DNA of 64,000 nt from Baylisascaris procyonis (taxonomy: Eukaryota > Nematoda > Chromadorea > Rhabditida > Ascarididae). Each line of letters starts with the position of its first letter. Positions within the stretch are counted from its first letter, which is position 1. Made by a program: the position numbers and the translations under genes. Below the pieces are notes generated by a model that was not told the origin of the DNA, ran no database searches, and was given only the letters and a program-made list of their open reading frames with translations. Location of the stretch: NCBI GenBank assembly GCA_037389465.1, contig JAZARR010000210.1:248001-312000 (forward strand), read 5' to 3'. Below, one piece after another: positions 52,301-63,229 of this stretch.

Positions 52301-55142
52301 TGCGACTCTAACTTTAAAACATTTCAATGAGAACTAACTAAATTTCAATAACTAAAGATGATGTGTTGATGTTCATATCCTGCATCGATCACGCCCTACT
52401 ACGATTTCGTTTGAACTTCCTGCCAATGGTATTTTGCATTCGCCTATCCTTAAATTTTTGTTTTTACCTGTTGCGATAGTTTTACTATGCAATGCTTTCG
52501 AGCATTTTTCTCGACGAAGGCGCTGAGTCATTTACCGCATCGATGGGAGATGGGCCTACTTAGGTAATTGAATATATCTCTAGCCTGCCACAAACGAAAG
52601 TGAGCCTGCTCCGGCATTGTTTTATTTGTCAGTGAAGTTATATGTTCTTTTGGAAAATCTTTTGTGGTTGGCTATTGAGCCACATTGATGAAAGCTATTT
52701 GATGAAATGGTACTCCAGATTGAATTCGTTCGGACAGGTGAGCGTGTGCAAGTCTTTAACTCCTTCTCTACATCCTTCTTTTTTCTTGACCATTTTCATT
52801 TGCAGAATATGGATTATATACTGTCAAATTTGGACTTGGAAAAAGTGACAATAAGAGACGTACGTGAGCCGTGTGTGGAATCGAATATCGTTGAGATGAC
52901 ATGTCCTGGACGACCAGTGATCATGTATTCAAATGCCAGAGTAAGTATGCTTATTGCCCATAATATTAGGAAGTGATACTTTGAAAAGGCATTAGTTGAT
53001 GCTGCGGAGAGCACCAAATACACGGTGGTAAGGATTGGTCTTAGCGACAGCTTTACCACTTTACATCGTAATCAAGCATCTTTCCGTCATTCGATTGCAC
53101 AAGTAATAATTGGAATTCAAATGTAGAAAACCGAATTATGGTTCCAATACTGTGGTTCCTTTTCTGTTTATATTGCAGTTGAAGATCTCTGTTTGTTTCA
53201 TATAGAATGGAGTTTATATACTCCATATATTAAATGGTTTATAAATCTCACAGCATGAATCGACAGTAGTTTCTCGCAAAAAAAAAGATTCTTTGCGCTT
53301 TTCAGAATACTGTTTCGAATTATTCGTGCTGTCCTTTGCGAGAAGTGCAATTGCTAGTAGATTAATAAGGGATATAATGCTCGACATTTTGCCCTTATCG
53401 TTTTCGATAATCGGAACATGAGAACTTCAAAACGGCTTCTATTCACTAGGCATCCCAATTATTATGACATTGTGAATGTGTGTGGTTTAGCCTGGCCTAG
53501 AAGTAACGATGCGCAACGTAGACAAGTGTTCTGGATTTTTCGAGATGATTATTTCGATCGTCGATGATGACTCGGCGGCAACCGTTGCACGTCGTTTGCG
53601 TAAACTCAACAAGAACATCAAGCGTACGTTAATTGGTCCTTTTGCCTCTTTTCCTGTTCTTGCAGGATTTCGTGGGTTTATTTTTGCGAGTAGTTTGTGG
53701 GACAGCGGCATTGTATTACATTCCTAGAAGAAACTTTCTGCCAAAAATTTGTGGCGGGAGTTCAAAGTCGAATTTTACAACCTTCATAATTGCAATTCGG
53801 GAGAATATTTTGTATGAAAGGCATCTCTAATTCGCATCTTTTTATTTTATTACCTGTACGGTATGGGTCTCGGTGGTCCGTGAAAGGTATTGGCAGCTGC
53901 TAGGTTTTCACTTCTTGCCTATCCTTGTTTACCCTCAAATCGTTCTTGAAATTTCATAAAGTTGCGCATGTCTGCTTTCTATTCTATTGTTGGGGAAAAT
54001 CGGGTCTTGTATCATATGACTTTGTGTGTGAACTGTCCATCGATCGTTATGAAGATCTTCATTGTCTTGTCAAAATCCGATAATGCTAAGAGAAAGAGCT
54101 ACTCAAGAACTGCGACGAAGTCATGTGAGCGTGGTCGCATGAAGTACAGTGGATTTGTGACTTCTATGCTACCAAATGGAAGTAGAGATATCGTTGTCCT
54201 AGCAGTCGGTACTGGAGCGCAACGTGTATGATGACCATCCAAAAATGGAATTTATCACAATTTTTCTCCAAATGCACTGTTCTGGCAATGGTTTCTGTTC
54301 GGCTGTTATTTTTGTTTTAGTTTCTCCTCTCAGTTTTGATATTATTAGGGACCAAAACAAAAATTTCTATTTTTTCCTTGCGCTGGAGTTGAAAAATTTC
54401 ACTTGGCGAAATGGGGATTTTAGGACGCGAGTAAGTGCGATATATACGGAGATTTTTTTCTTTCGGGGTTCGGACCATTAATTGCTAATGGCATTTTTGT
54501 TGGGGCTAGCACGTTCTGATTTTCAAGTTAACTCCATCCTGCTATTGTTCTTGAGCTGATACAAATGGTCTTGGAATGCTGGGAGATTTTTCTTTTTGTC
54601 ACAATTAATTTTGATTAATTGTTTCCTTAATAGATTTTCACAACGAGTTTACGCTTTCAGCGCGTTATTCGATAACGATTTGGCGCTATAAAGATCCAGT
54701 GGCCGGTGATCGCAAGATGATGAATTTTCTTGAGCCACGAGTGAACAACGAAAAAGTATCGGATACTGGTTCGTTCTTGTTTGTGATCGAGATTTATACC
54801 AATTGCCTGCATAAGTTACCTTCTTGCGAATATTCGTTTATACTAGTGTAGGCCGTTAGGATATTCGATCACCTAATGAAGACTACAACAAGCTCGTTGT
54901 TGACACAATAGTGATGACGTCCCAATATGTACTTCTGCTAATTTTTTCCGCTTATTTTTTAAAAACAGCTGATTTTTTTTTGTTTATGAAACGAATCACA
55001 GATGTTCAGCTTTCCAATATGCGAAAAGCGATTTTTTCCAGCAACCTTTAAAGTCGATGTCGATGCGAAACGAATTACAATCCACGATAACGGCTCTTCA
55101 TTCGACGTTGGCGAGACGCTCATTTACAGCGTTGACGAATGA
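34315..55142 (+). CDS. LARS1 (lars-1): cytosolic leucyl-tRNA synthetase (25 exons, complete)
   Basis: Charges tRNA-Leu with leucine in the cytosol. Exons: 34315-34424, 36010-36100, 36376-36594, 37634-37795, 39114-39329, 40292-40413, 40676-40808, 41150-41249, 42774-42904, 43729-43869, 44561-44724, 45975-46053, 46979-47187, 47827-47946, 48642-48795, 49054-49137, 49522-49782, 50100-50246, 50534-50626, 51091-51243, 51670-51855, 52806-52940, 53491-53623, 54661-54768, 55042-55142. Every junction is GT-AG and in phase; the sum is 1183 codons plus TGA, the usual length of eukaryotic cytosolic LeuRS. The class I signature is HLGH (56-59), in [15 protein letters not shown]. The CP1 editing domain shows the threonine-rich TLRPET (288-293) and [15 protein letters not shown] (385-399), whose last Asp matches the editing aspartate. 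The second signature is KMSKQ (717-721) rather than KMSKS. The C-terminal extension runs to [10 protein letters not shown]. Met1 is the first ATG after an acceptor. Confidence 0.97.
39710..40201 (-). CDS. long antisense open frame in synthetase intron 5, unproven
   Basis: The longest uninterrupted frame in the window is on the minus strand, 40459 to 39710 (249 codons). Its first part is antisense to synthetase exon 6, but from an internal Met at 40201 the remaining 163 codons lie wholly within intron 5. That part has a polar, helix-like segment ([18 protein letters not shown]) followed by a very basic one ([15 protein letters not shown]). I recognise no family. It could be a nested intronless gene, a decayed insertion or chance; for AT-rich DNA its length is unusual. 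I see no clear promoter or splice support. Confidence 0.2.
   Translation of the reverse strand, partial: SINRAFSKAGQHMAIFGNVNELMTEEILQSLRERETQKGKVSENTDFTYNNHLRSLHLRRKLRRKKFVNKSRNCMTICESFGLEKPAHHEELRSTAFPQISISGFLLRKSSRRLLSGIFPYCTALRKDNSEHSSILYLRCPIVLQISAIFGHIKSLAKAIKQE
43169..43190 (+). repeat. potential G-quadruplex in synthetase intron 9
   Basis: Four runs of four to six G separated by one or two A on the coding strand, directly after a T-run, within intron 42905-43728. Quadruplex formation in the pre-mRNA is inferred from pattern only. Confidence 0.75.
43945..44250. other. GC-richer unrelated block in synthetase intron 10
   Basis: Part of intron 43870-44560 is less AT-rich than the other introns and has a patchwork of CC/GG words, like a decayed mobile-element fragment. 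I find no open frame, terminal repeat or target-site duplication, so this is only a compositional observation. Confidence 0.2.
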
Positions 55143-55508
55143 ACTCCGCCTATATCGCAGTATTTCGCTTTTGCCATGAGTAGACTGAAGTTTGGGGGAC
55201 AGAACGTGTAAGGATTAGTTCTAGTAACTGGGCTGAATATAACTGTCTTCATGCTGGTGGTCTGTGTTCTGTTGATGAACCGGCTGCTTGTGTAGATATA
55301 ATGTTAAGGAGCCAAATTAAGCTACGTTACTGTTGTGTGGACAACCACAGAAGGGATGGTCTTTCTTACGGCAACGAAGGGGAAGTGGTTATAGATAGCA
55401 TTTCATATCCCAAAAAATGGTATTCACCGTATCCGAAATTTATTCTTACCAGCTGTTTGACTGCTTAATTTAGAAACAAAACATGCAATTCATGTTTAGG
55501 ATTGTCCG
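55143..55508. other. region between convergent gene ends
   Basis: 366 bp holding the 3' UTR of the leucyl-tRNA synthetase and possibly that of the convergent minus-strand candidate gene. No canonical AATAAA is evident and no other feature is visible. Confidence 0.5.
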
Positions 55509-56708
55509 TTAAAGTTTAGTGATTTGCCTGCATTGATGTCTTTCCTTATTTTGACAGTGATCGGCTTTTATCGGTGATATTTTTGCTGCAAAAATGCGGA
55601 ATGGATAGGAAACTGGTTTCGATCCGACCGGTAAAGAATTTTTTATAATGCAGTACCACAATTTTATTTCAATCATCATCCCGCTCAACTGAGTTCCTAC
55701 CAGATCACATAAAAATGACATTTTTTCCTTCCTTCTCATGTTCGTTCTTCGGTTGTTCTGTTTGGAACTGGCGATCGTTTTCTTCAAGTCATCTCTCTGT
55801 ACGTCGTCTTCAAGATCCCGGTACATCTCTACAACCTTATACATGGCAATGATTTCATGGTCAGTTGGAAGTTGTTCTAAGCTTTTGCCTTAAGCGTTTC
55901 ATAAGTCGAGTCCTTTATTTTCATTGCATATTATTAGTGATTTCGTTCGAAAGTGCCTCGAAAGGAGTTTAGTTAAGGAGATCACGAGGCTATTTCAAGA
56001 ATATTTTTGTGTTGGAAGTGCTTAGTGGAATCTTGTGATGAGCAGAAGTAACTTTTATTCGATCGAAATTACATCGTCTTCTTTGTTCCCAATCGATAAA
56101 AGAAGAAGCGTAGTTTTTATCTCCATTCTTTTGAAAACAAAATGAATTAAAATTTACCCGTTATGTTTTTTGCGCTCTTAAACATTTCCATTGTAGCAAA
56201 AAATTTCTCTTGCTGTTTTTTCCAGAATTTATATTTGCGAAGATTCGAATGTTCTCCAGAAAGATCCACTTTAGTTCTGTTCGCCGGCATCGTTTTTTCC
56301 CACCAGCTAGCGTAAGGCTCCGAAAAGTCAAAAAACTGCTTCACATTATGAGATTTCACCTGTTCTTTTTTGTTTCTCTTGGTTTCTTAAGCCTTTCAAG
56401 TTCGCTCATTGGTTTATGTTGTTTTTGTTGGCGATTCTCTGACTTAAGCAAAGATTATATAGTATCTGAATTTAGCAAAACCATTGCGAGTATGCGGACA
56501 TCGATCATCTTTCAATTGGGTTTTTATGAAGGTCTTGTTTTGTTTTGCTGTTGAAAGTGTTGTCGCAAATATGCTTTCCATTTGTTACTGTTCATTTTAT
56601 GTCTTATAGTTGACTTTCTTGCGGGGAAAGCACGAGTTGTTTGTATTTGTTTGCCGTCACTTTTCCATTTAAAGCAACTACACTAGTAAACAGTTTTTTG
56701 GAAGTCAT
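55509..56708 (-). CDS. candidate minus-strand gene, small Lys-rich protein
   Basis: I do not recognise the family. Three minus-strand exons join in phase. 56708-56615 runs from ATG 56708 (MTSKKLFTSVVALNG, like a mitochondrial presequence) to a weak donor AAA|GTCAAC. 56385-56158 lies between TTAAG and ACGG|GTAAAT. 55888 onward starts after TTAAG. Exon 2 has a distinctive aromatic/polar pattern (FFDFSEPYASWWEK, then DLSGEHSNLRKYKFW). Exon 3 continues with LPTDHEIIAMYKVVEMY and RDLEDDVQRDDLKKT, probably helical. The end is uncertain: the frame may stop at 55509, or splice at 55701 (CTG|GTAGGA) into a short last exon stopping near 55568, for 175 to 233 residues. The gene is convergent with the synthetase and divergent from the carrier gene. 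A small mitochondrial assembly or ribosome factor is a guess, not a finding. Confidence 0.45.
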
Positions 56709-57256
56709 CTTTGCAACCACTCATCATCGACTGTATTTACACACAGTTGGCGGTAAGCGCTTATATGGCTGTTAATCTGTGTTATGCGCTTCTGTTGTCT
56801 CATTTTCTATCGTTTATCTGCGTAGGGATAGCAGGTGGGCATGAGTTCAGGACAAGACAGATTTATTTAATGATACGTCAGGATGAGCGTACAATGCCGC
56901 TCATCCTGACGTATCATTAAATAAATCACAAATGTAACAAGAATCCTGAGTATTACACAAGGATGATGCCTGTCGCAGGGCAGGTTATCGGGGAACAGAT
57001 TATAGAACGTCTGTCGGCGGACATGCCTAATAGGAAGGTGTAGATCCAACACGTTTTATATTATTTATAACAGGTTTAGAAGTTTCCGTTCTGCCGCTTT
57101 TTAGAGTTGGAGCTTTTCTTAGGTCTATGAAGCTTCTGTTTGACGTGTTGTTTATTAAGCTGGTTTATCAACGATTCCAACGATAGTCCACCTCATCGGA
57201 ATATTTGCCTGCGCGTGGAGCGTTTACTTCCGACAGTGGGTGTTGCCTGGAGACCA
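56709..57256. promoter_or_regulatory. possible divergent promoter region
   Basis: If the minus-strand candidate is real, this 548-bp interval separates its ATG from the ATG of the + strand carrier gene, so it would carry both promoters. It contains the perfect inverted repeat at 56860-56927. On the minus strand, TTCCTATTAG|GCATG (about 57030) also resembles a trans-splice acceptor with an ATG. I see no TATA box or clear initiator. Confidence 0.3.
56860..56927. repeat. perfect inverted repeat, 30-bp arms, 8-bp loop
   Basis: The left arm 56860-56889 and right arm 56898-56927 are exact reverse complements, separated by TACAATGC. The stem contains TACGTCA/TGACGTA, a CRE/bZIP-like half-palindrome, and AT-rich outer ends (GATTTATTTAA). 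A flawless stem with a tiny loop suggests a recent palindromic duplication, a foldback element end, a regulatory palindrome or a sequencing or assembly artefact. It is too perfect for a typical microRNA precursor. Flanking sequence shows no target-site duplication that I can see. Confidence 0.95.
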
Positions 57257-60200
57257 ATGCCAAATCATGAGGTGCTTAAGGCCAATAAGAAGGACGCAGA
57301 TACAATATCGTTGCTGCAGCGGGTTGTGGCTGCCTCGTCGGGAGCAATCATCACCTCGCTTATGAGTTCATCTTTTCCCCTTTCTTCGCCTTACTTGGCT
57401 TTTGAAAGCTTGATTTCGTTGAGTATTGTCAAACCATTAGACAGTCGTTACGGTAAAAAACAATGCTGCGACCCATAGTGGCATAATGGGATCCCTCAAA
57501 GGTGCTCTCGCTTTTCATTATTTTCCAAAATTTTTGCTTGCATTGGCTTGCTGGCAATTGGAGTCTTGCATACATACTTTCATATATGTGTGTTTACGGG
57601 CGAAGCGTTTCTATAATAAGTCAATACTCGACCAGCCTGATCACTACCCACTTACAACGTTAGTAAAATTTAAGTATTTGTTAAAAGTTCACCTCTTTAG
57701 TTATTAGGCAACCAAAGGAAGCGTTCTTCGGTCGATGGGTCGACAAGCGGAAGCTTGCACTTATATTTTGTAGAACCACGAAAAGTGTGTAAAGAACAAG
57801 CATAACTATATTTTCCAGTTTCACGCTGTGTTTTCTTGTAAGGGAGCCATGTGGCGGTTTCATGTTTTGTTTATGTGTGTATTCATAAATGTCGTTCAGG
57901 TAGTGTGAAGTAATGCACTGGGTGTTATTCACATCTTAGCCTAGCTTTTAACACCCATCTTCATCCTAAGTTATCGTCTTTTGCTCATACGAGATTTGAT
58001 ATGCAAGCTTTTGCGCTGGTTTTGACGTAAAAGACGATTTTTTTGGCTCAGTTTTTGCTTGATTGATGACCTTATATTAGATCCTTGGAAATTCATTGAT
58101 GCGTTTTGTATTATTGTTTTTTCTCTTCGAATTTCGAGGGGAGGAATTGATAAAGCGAACCAAATAGCAAAAAATGCATGTTGTGCTAACTGGCCTTCTT
58201 GATGTGCTTTTCCACTCATTCCATCTTTCGTGTAACCGAGTGATCAGTTGAATGGCCAGTGCCGGCCACATCAGCAGATTATGGCAATTATTCTGATGTA
58301 CTTACTTAATTGTTTGTTTAAGTGACTCCAATGGATGTGGTGAAGATTCGATTGCAACAGCAGAAACATCCGTTCGTGAAAGGGACATGCTTCCTCTATA
58401 GCAATGGCCTAATGGATCATCTTTGTACGGCATGTGCAGATGTCAATTCAAGTCAACTATGCGAATGGTTTGCAAGACCCGGCAATTTTACTGGCACAAC
58501 CGTAAGTTATTTTTATTTATTTTTACTTATAAATGAGGGGAAATATGATGTGTCTATCACATTTGAATTATTATAACCTCAGTCGATCGTTCATGGAGTT
58601 TGTAGCATTGACCAATTGTATGTCGTCAGATAGGTTTCAGTTGAGCCCGGTCAGCTGTTGAGGCACTAGAAATTATTGGTGGAAGCAGTCGATGAGCGCG
58701 AGCTTCTATTCTTATTGATCCTATTGCTCGTCCGTCTTTGCTGCTAGTCCAATCGGTGATATGGGGATGTTGGGATCTAGACCTGAACATTTTTGGCGCT
58801 TTTTATTGAGGATCGACTAAAAAATAGAGTGTAAAATGTTTGAATGCCTCGCTTTTGAGTCTATGGATTCTATGGCATTGAACTGCAATACCATTAATTG
58901 CATTCATCTGCGATCGTTACAGAGCTTGTTGGAGCATTAATGAGATTGAAAAATGAAAGAAGAAGAACGTTATCTAGGGTGGTCTGAGAAATGAATCATA
59001 ACAAAACACTAAAAAGCAAATTTTAAAATGAGCTCGGTTGGGTAGATGTGCTGTATTGACGAGGGTGACGTCCGGAGGAGGAGAGATTGCTAAGAACTTC
59101 AACATGCTGGATAGTATGATATGTGCTTTTGCCAGTCGATTAGTTTTCTACGGTGGTAGGGGAGATTTGGGTAAGTGTATCGGTTATCAGAAAGTGTAAT
59201 TCTATCTACAACTGTAAACAAAGAAGAACACTTGTGCCTACGGGAGTGAGTTCCGTTTCATTGATCATTGGGACATATAATGTCGCCCAGTATCTCCGAT
59301 GAAGTAGATCGGTACGAAAAGACTGTATCTGCAAATATTTTTTGTTTCTTTGGCTATATTAAAGTAGTTTCTGGATTCTCTGTTCCATCGTTCCATCTTC
59401 CTCTTCCCGCTTCCGATCTTCCAGAAACGGCTGTTGGGAACAGGTGCAAGAAGATGCGATTCTGAAATTTAGAGATCGCGAAGTCCCATAGAAAAATACA
59501 GCTTCAAAAAATGCATGACTCGATGTTCTTCACAGAAAACAAATTCAATTTCCACGGCAATTTTTTAACTCAATTTTTTCTGAGAGCAACATAAGCCGTG
59601 CTATGAATTGTTGTGTATTCGTTGAAGGGATTCGTTACGTGGCTTATGCTGTCAGTTCTATAGTGTCCAAAATACTTTATTTTAAGAGGAGATTTAGGTA
59701 GGGACGAAAAGTTTTATCTGAGGTTTTTGGCACATGCCATTATTGAAAAGTTAAGATGTAGACTGAAAAAGTAAAATAGAAATGTTTGAAATACTAGCAA
59801 GTTTGGCCGAAGCGCTCTGAAAAATAGGCTGCGATATTTTTCTTGGGACTATTGTTGTAACGTTTTTCAAACTTAGGGTGTTCCTGTTTCAGGATGCTTT
59901 TATTAAAATCACGAAGACTGAAGGAATACGATCCTTATGGAGCGGTCTTTCCCCCACCTTGTTAGTACTTTTCATCTTGTTCTTCAATGTATTTGCCCTT
60001 TTCATCCAATCTACTCTGATATTTAATCATTTCTGTTCGCGAAATTTCATTCCATTCATTCTTTCAGCTCTGCTCGTTCGAAGTGTTTAGGTAGGCACCA
60101 AGCACGTTGCAGTACTTGATATTGCTGTTTGCTGTGTCCTTTCCACTACAGATGTGTTCATAGACGTACTTAATATCTCCCATTATCAGTATGTATTTAT

Positions 60201-62423
60201 GGTTTCAGCTGATGGCAGAGAGACTTGCGAGAGGTCATCAAGTGAAAAAACCCCTTTCTTTCGCCGATTGTTTCTTTTCATCTCCCCTTTCTCTTTTAAT
60301 ATTACCTTTCCCATCTGGTTGTGGTCTCATTCCGGCTACAAATCGCAGTTACTCCCTCTTTCCTTCCAATTGGAGGGTGATGGAAGAGGGTAAGTTCATC
60401 TCTGTAAATATTTCATTGTTTGCTCACGGTGGTCCTATGTTTTTAGTGACTGCTTTGTGAATATTGGATGCGCTTCCCATTTTGGTGCTTAGTAATTGTA
60501 ATGATTTTCAGAATAATGGCCATACCCGCTACTGTTTTATATTTTTCTATATACGATGCTTTATTGTTGTGGTTACGTTCGAGGTACGGCTTCGACTCGC
60601 TGTACGTCCCGATGTTAGCGGGTTCGGCTGCACGTACTATATCGACAACGGTAGTTTCACCCCTTGAAATGATTCGAACAAAAATGCAGTCCGAACGACT
60701 CACATACTGCGGTTAGTTTGAAATTCACGCCGTTTTCATTACATTTCTCTGATTCTGATATGTTTTATCCTGAGAACCTTTATTTTTGAAAAGCTCTTAT
60801 TTGTTTATTTGTTGTTTTCATTATATATTCCCTTTTTTATATGTATTAACCCCTATTTTTTAAATATTCGATGACCTTTTTATTTTTCTCGCTGAAAACC
60901 TTATAGATTATTTTGAAAAAAATTTTAGAGGTTGGTCTTGCAATCAAGCGTTCGCGCCAGTCGGACGGCTGGATGGCGCTTTGGCGTGGCTGGGCACCGA
61001 CATTGATGCGAGATTTGCCTTTTTCGGGTATAGTTTCCAATTTCTATCACTGATTTCACTTCACCTTCTCCTCTCACTTTTTGCTTTCTATCGATTGTTC
61101 TTACTTTTAACTCATCGTTTCGTTTATTTTATAGTGGACTCGAAGAGAGTGATTTTTATTGGTCATTAAGGTGTTTTGCAAAGCGAGTCATTTTTGTTTC
61201 AATAAACTTGGGGCATCTGATATTCAAGAAACAAATAGGTCTGATTCGTATTAAAACAGAATTTGAGTGAATAACCTGTACAGCGTTATGCAGTATACCG
61301 TTATTGGTTTGTTTTGATGATTTTATAAGCCCTTTATGTTCACTATGTTAGGGTGAAGCCAAATATTCAGGGGGGGGGATACATGGAAAAAGCAATAGAC
61401 CATCGTCGCTGAAAACGAAGAAAGCATGAAGAAGGTGAAAAATCTTGACCGCACAGGTAAAAAATGTAAAAATTTCGGTCGTGCGGGTGTGCCATCTTTT
61501 CATCGTTTCTACATTTTACTGCCCAGAAGATTGCTTAATGTGCTTGCTTATCAAATTGCGCATTAGAAATATGCAGCGAAATTGAAATGTTACAGAGAAG
61601 TTTTAAAGCTATTTTTATTCTTTCTTCACTTCTCATTTGAACTGATGCAAACTAACGCTTTGCAAGAGGATCGCTAATTTTTGCTGATGAAAGATAGCAC
61701 TGATTGAGCTGCTGACACAGTTTCCTGCATTGGGCTTGGAGATAGTCTTTTCGCCTTTCCCTTGGAGGGGCTGCTTCTATTTCTTTCTTTTTTATTCGCC
61801 AAAGTGACTTACCTTTATCGCTTTCTTCCTGTTTCTTGCTTCCTTCCTCCATCACTTCAGTTCTTGATTAACTTATAGGCAGAAGGAAAAGGCTATCGTC
61901 AAAAGATTTATCAAACATCCCTTCACAACTTGCAAGCTCAGTTCTCACACGCAAAAATGGGTGTGCAGAATTAAACCTGCGAAGCCAAAATTTTTGCCTC
62001 GATTTTGGGAGATTTGTCGGGGAGGATATGCCACCTTCTATGCAGGTAGATGATCAAACGTTGTGTGGTAGGATTTTTTTCCTCTCTCTTTTTTCAACCC
62101 TTCCCCTCCAACCCGCCTGCTTTACCGTTCTTCCTTTACCTCTGCGCGGCAGCTGTGCAGCGATCGCTGTTAATATTAGCAGTAGTAGAGATGTGGTTGT
62201 TTTTGTTCATAGATTTCGTGAAAGATAAACCATTGTTTATCTTTCAGCAATCTACTGGACAGGATATGAATACTTGAAAGAAGAGTCACTGAGACGGCTG
62301 AAAAGGACGGAGACATCCTTCATGATAAGCTTCTTTTGTGGTGCTGTTTCGGGTTCCATAGCCGCGTTCTTCACCACTCCTTTCGATGTTGTTAAAACAC
62401 ATCGACAGATTGCCTTTGGCGAG
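57257..62423 (+). CDS. SLC25A39/40: mitochondrial carrier, SLC25A39/SLC25A40 type (3' end outside)
   Basis: Inner-membrane carrier; the mammalian proteins are needed for glutathione import into mitochondria, and yeast Mtm1 is related. Exons: 57257-57365, 58323-58501, 59893-59960, 60512-60711, 60929-61027, 62248-62423, all in phase, 277 codons so far. All three carrier signatures are present: PMDVVK (39-44), PLEMIR (169-174) and PFDVVK (263-268). Family-specific are [17 protein letters not shown] after helix 1, [25 protein letters not shown] and YWTGYEYLK. The loop holds Cys 59, 71, 74 and 83, matching the cysteine-rich matrix loop linked to iron-sulphur sensing in SLC25A39. Helix 6 and the C-terminal 50-70 residues are missing; exon 6 ends at a good donor (GAG|GTATGT) and no continuation is found before 64000, so the last exon lies beyond. 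The frame is open upstream of ATG 57257 (from about 57140), so an N-terminal extension is possible. Confidence 0.92.
61370..61378 (+). repeat. 9-bp poly-G run in carrier intron
   Basis: Nine consecutive G residues in the carrier gene intron 61028-62247. Confidence 0.9.
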
Positions 62424-63200
62424 GTATGTTGTATGTACAGTATGCTGTTATGCTGCTTTTGCAAGTTCCTGCAAAAATGCTTACTGAGATAGCGCTGATG
62501 TATAGTTTTCCTGTTCCATCCTAATTTTAGATCACGAACCATTGAAAGTTCACATAATTAAATTTGGTGGATGTGATTTGCTTACATAGAATGATCTCTT
62601 AAATGATCTTTAAGGTCATTTCTGCTGCACGTTTTAGGGTCAGGCTGCAGTCATTCAAATTTTGTGCCCTTGGCTTGGGGATTCACCTTAATTTAGGGTA
62701 ATCAAGTCAGTTATTTGTTGTGCAGTGGGCAGCAGACGGCAGATGAGCACGGCTTGTGTTGGTGAATCACCTGCTGTCCATATTGTCGTCAATCAACATA
62801 ATACACGGGATCACTAATTATTTTGGGCTTTCGTCAGCGTTATCTAACGAGGGATTCGATGGAGGGGTGCAATTTCTCGTTGAAAGTGATGGCGTGGGGG
62901 TGCTTTCCAGATCTATATATTTTGGTATGGGTAGGTGTAGTGTAAGTGGGTGAAAAGTGTGTATATATGCGATTTTTGACACTTAACGGTTTCCTCGGCA
63001 CTTGGCAAATCGTCGGAGTTGCAGAAGAAATGTTTGTGGTAGCAAATCGAGTAAAGTCTGAGCTCTATCCAGCAACAGCAAGCAGTGCTGTTAGTGGTCG
63101 AGATGGATACAAGGTGCGGTGTAAAGGGAGTGTGTGTATACTTTTTCCCTGAGATGGTGAAATTTACTATTTCGTTTGTACATGCATTCAATAGCGCAGT
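62424..63200 (+). other. start of last visible carrier intron, no exon found
   Basis: The sequence after carrier exon 6 has been read in all + frames for the expected final carrier segment (a G-F-x-G-x-x-P-R pattern and helix 6), and none is present. I therefore treat this as intron. Small open frames at 62756-62953 and 62946-63152 have no carrier features. Confidence 0.55.
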
Positions 63201-63229
63201 CGTTTACGCTTTCGAGTGACAGTAAGTAT

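Noticed and set aside
56867..57052. Minus-strand frame through the palindrome
   Set aside because: It owes its length and repeated peptide (LILTYH, YLMIRQDE) to the inverted repeat being read through; no independent support.
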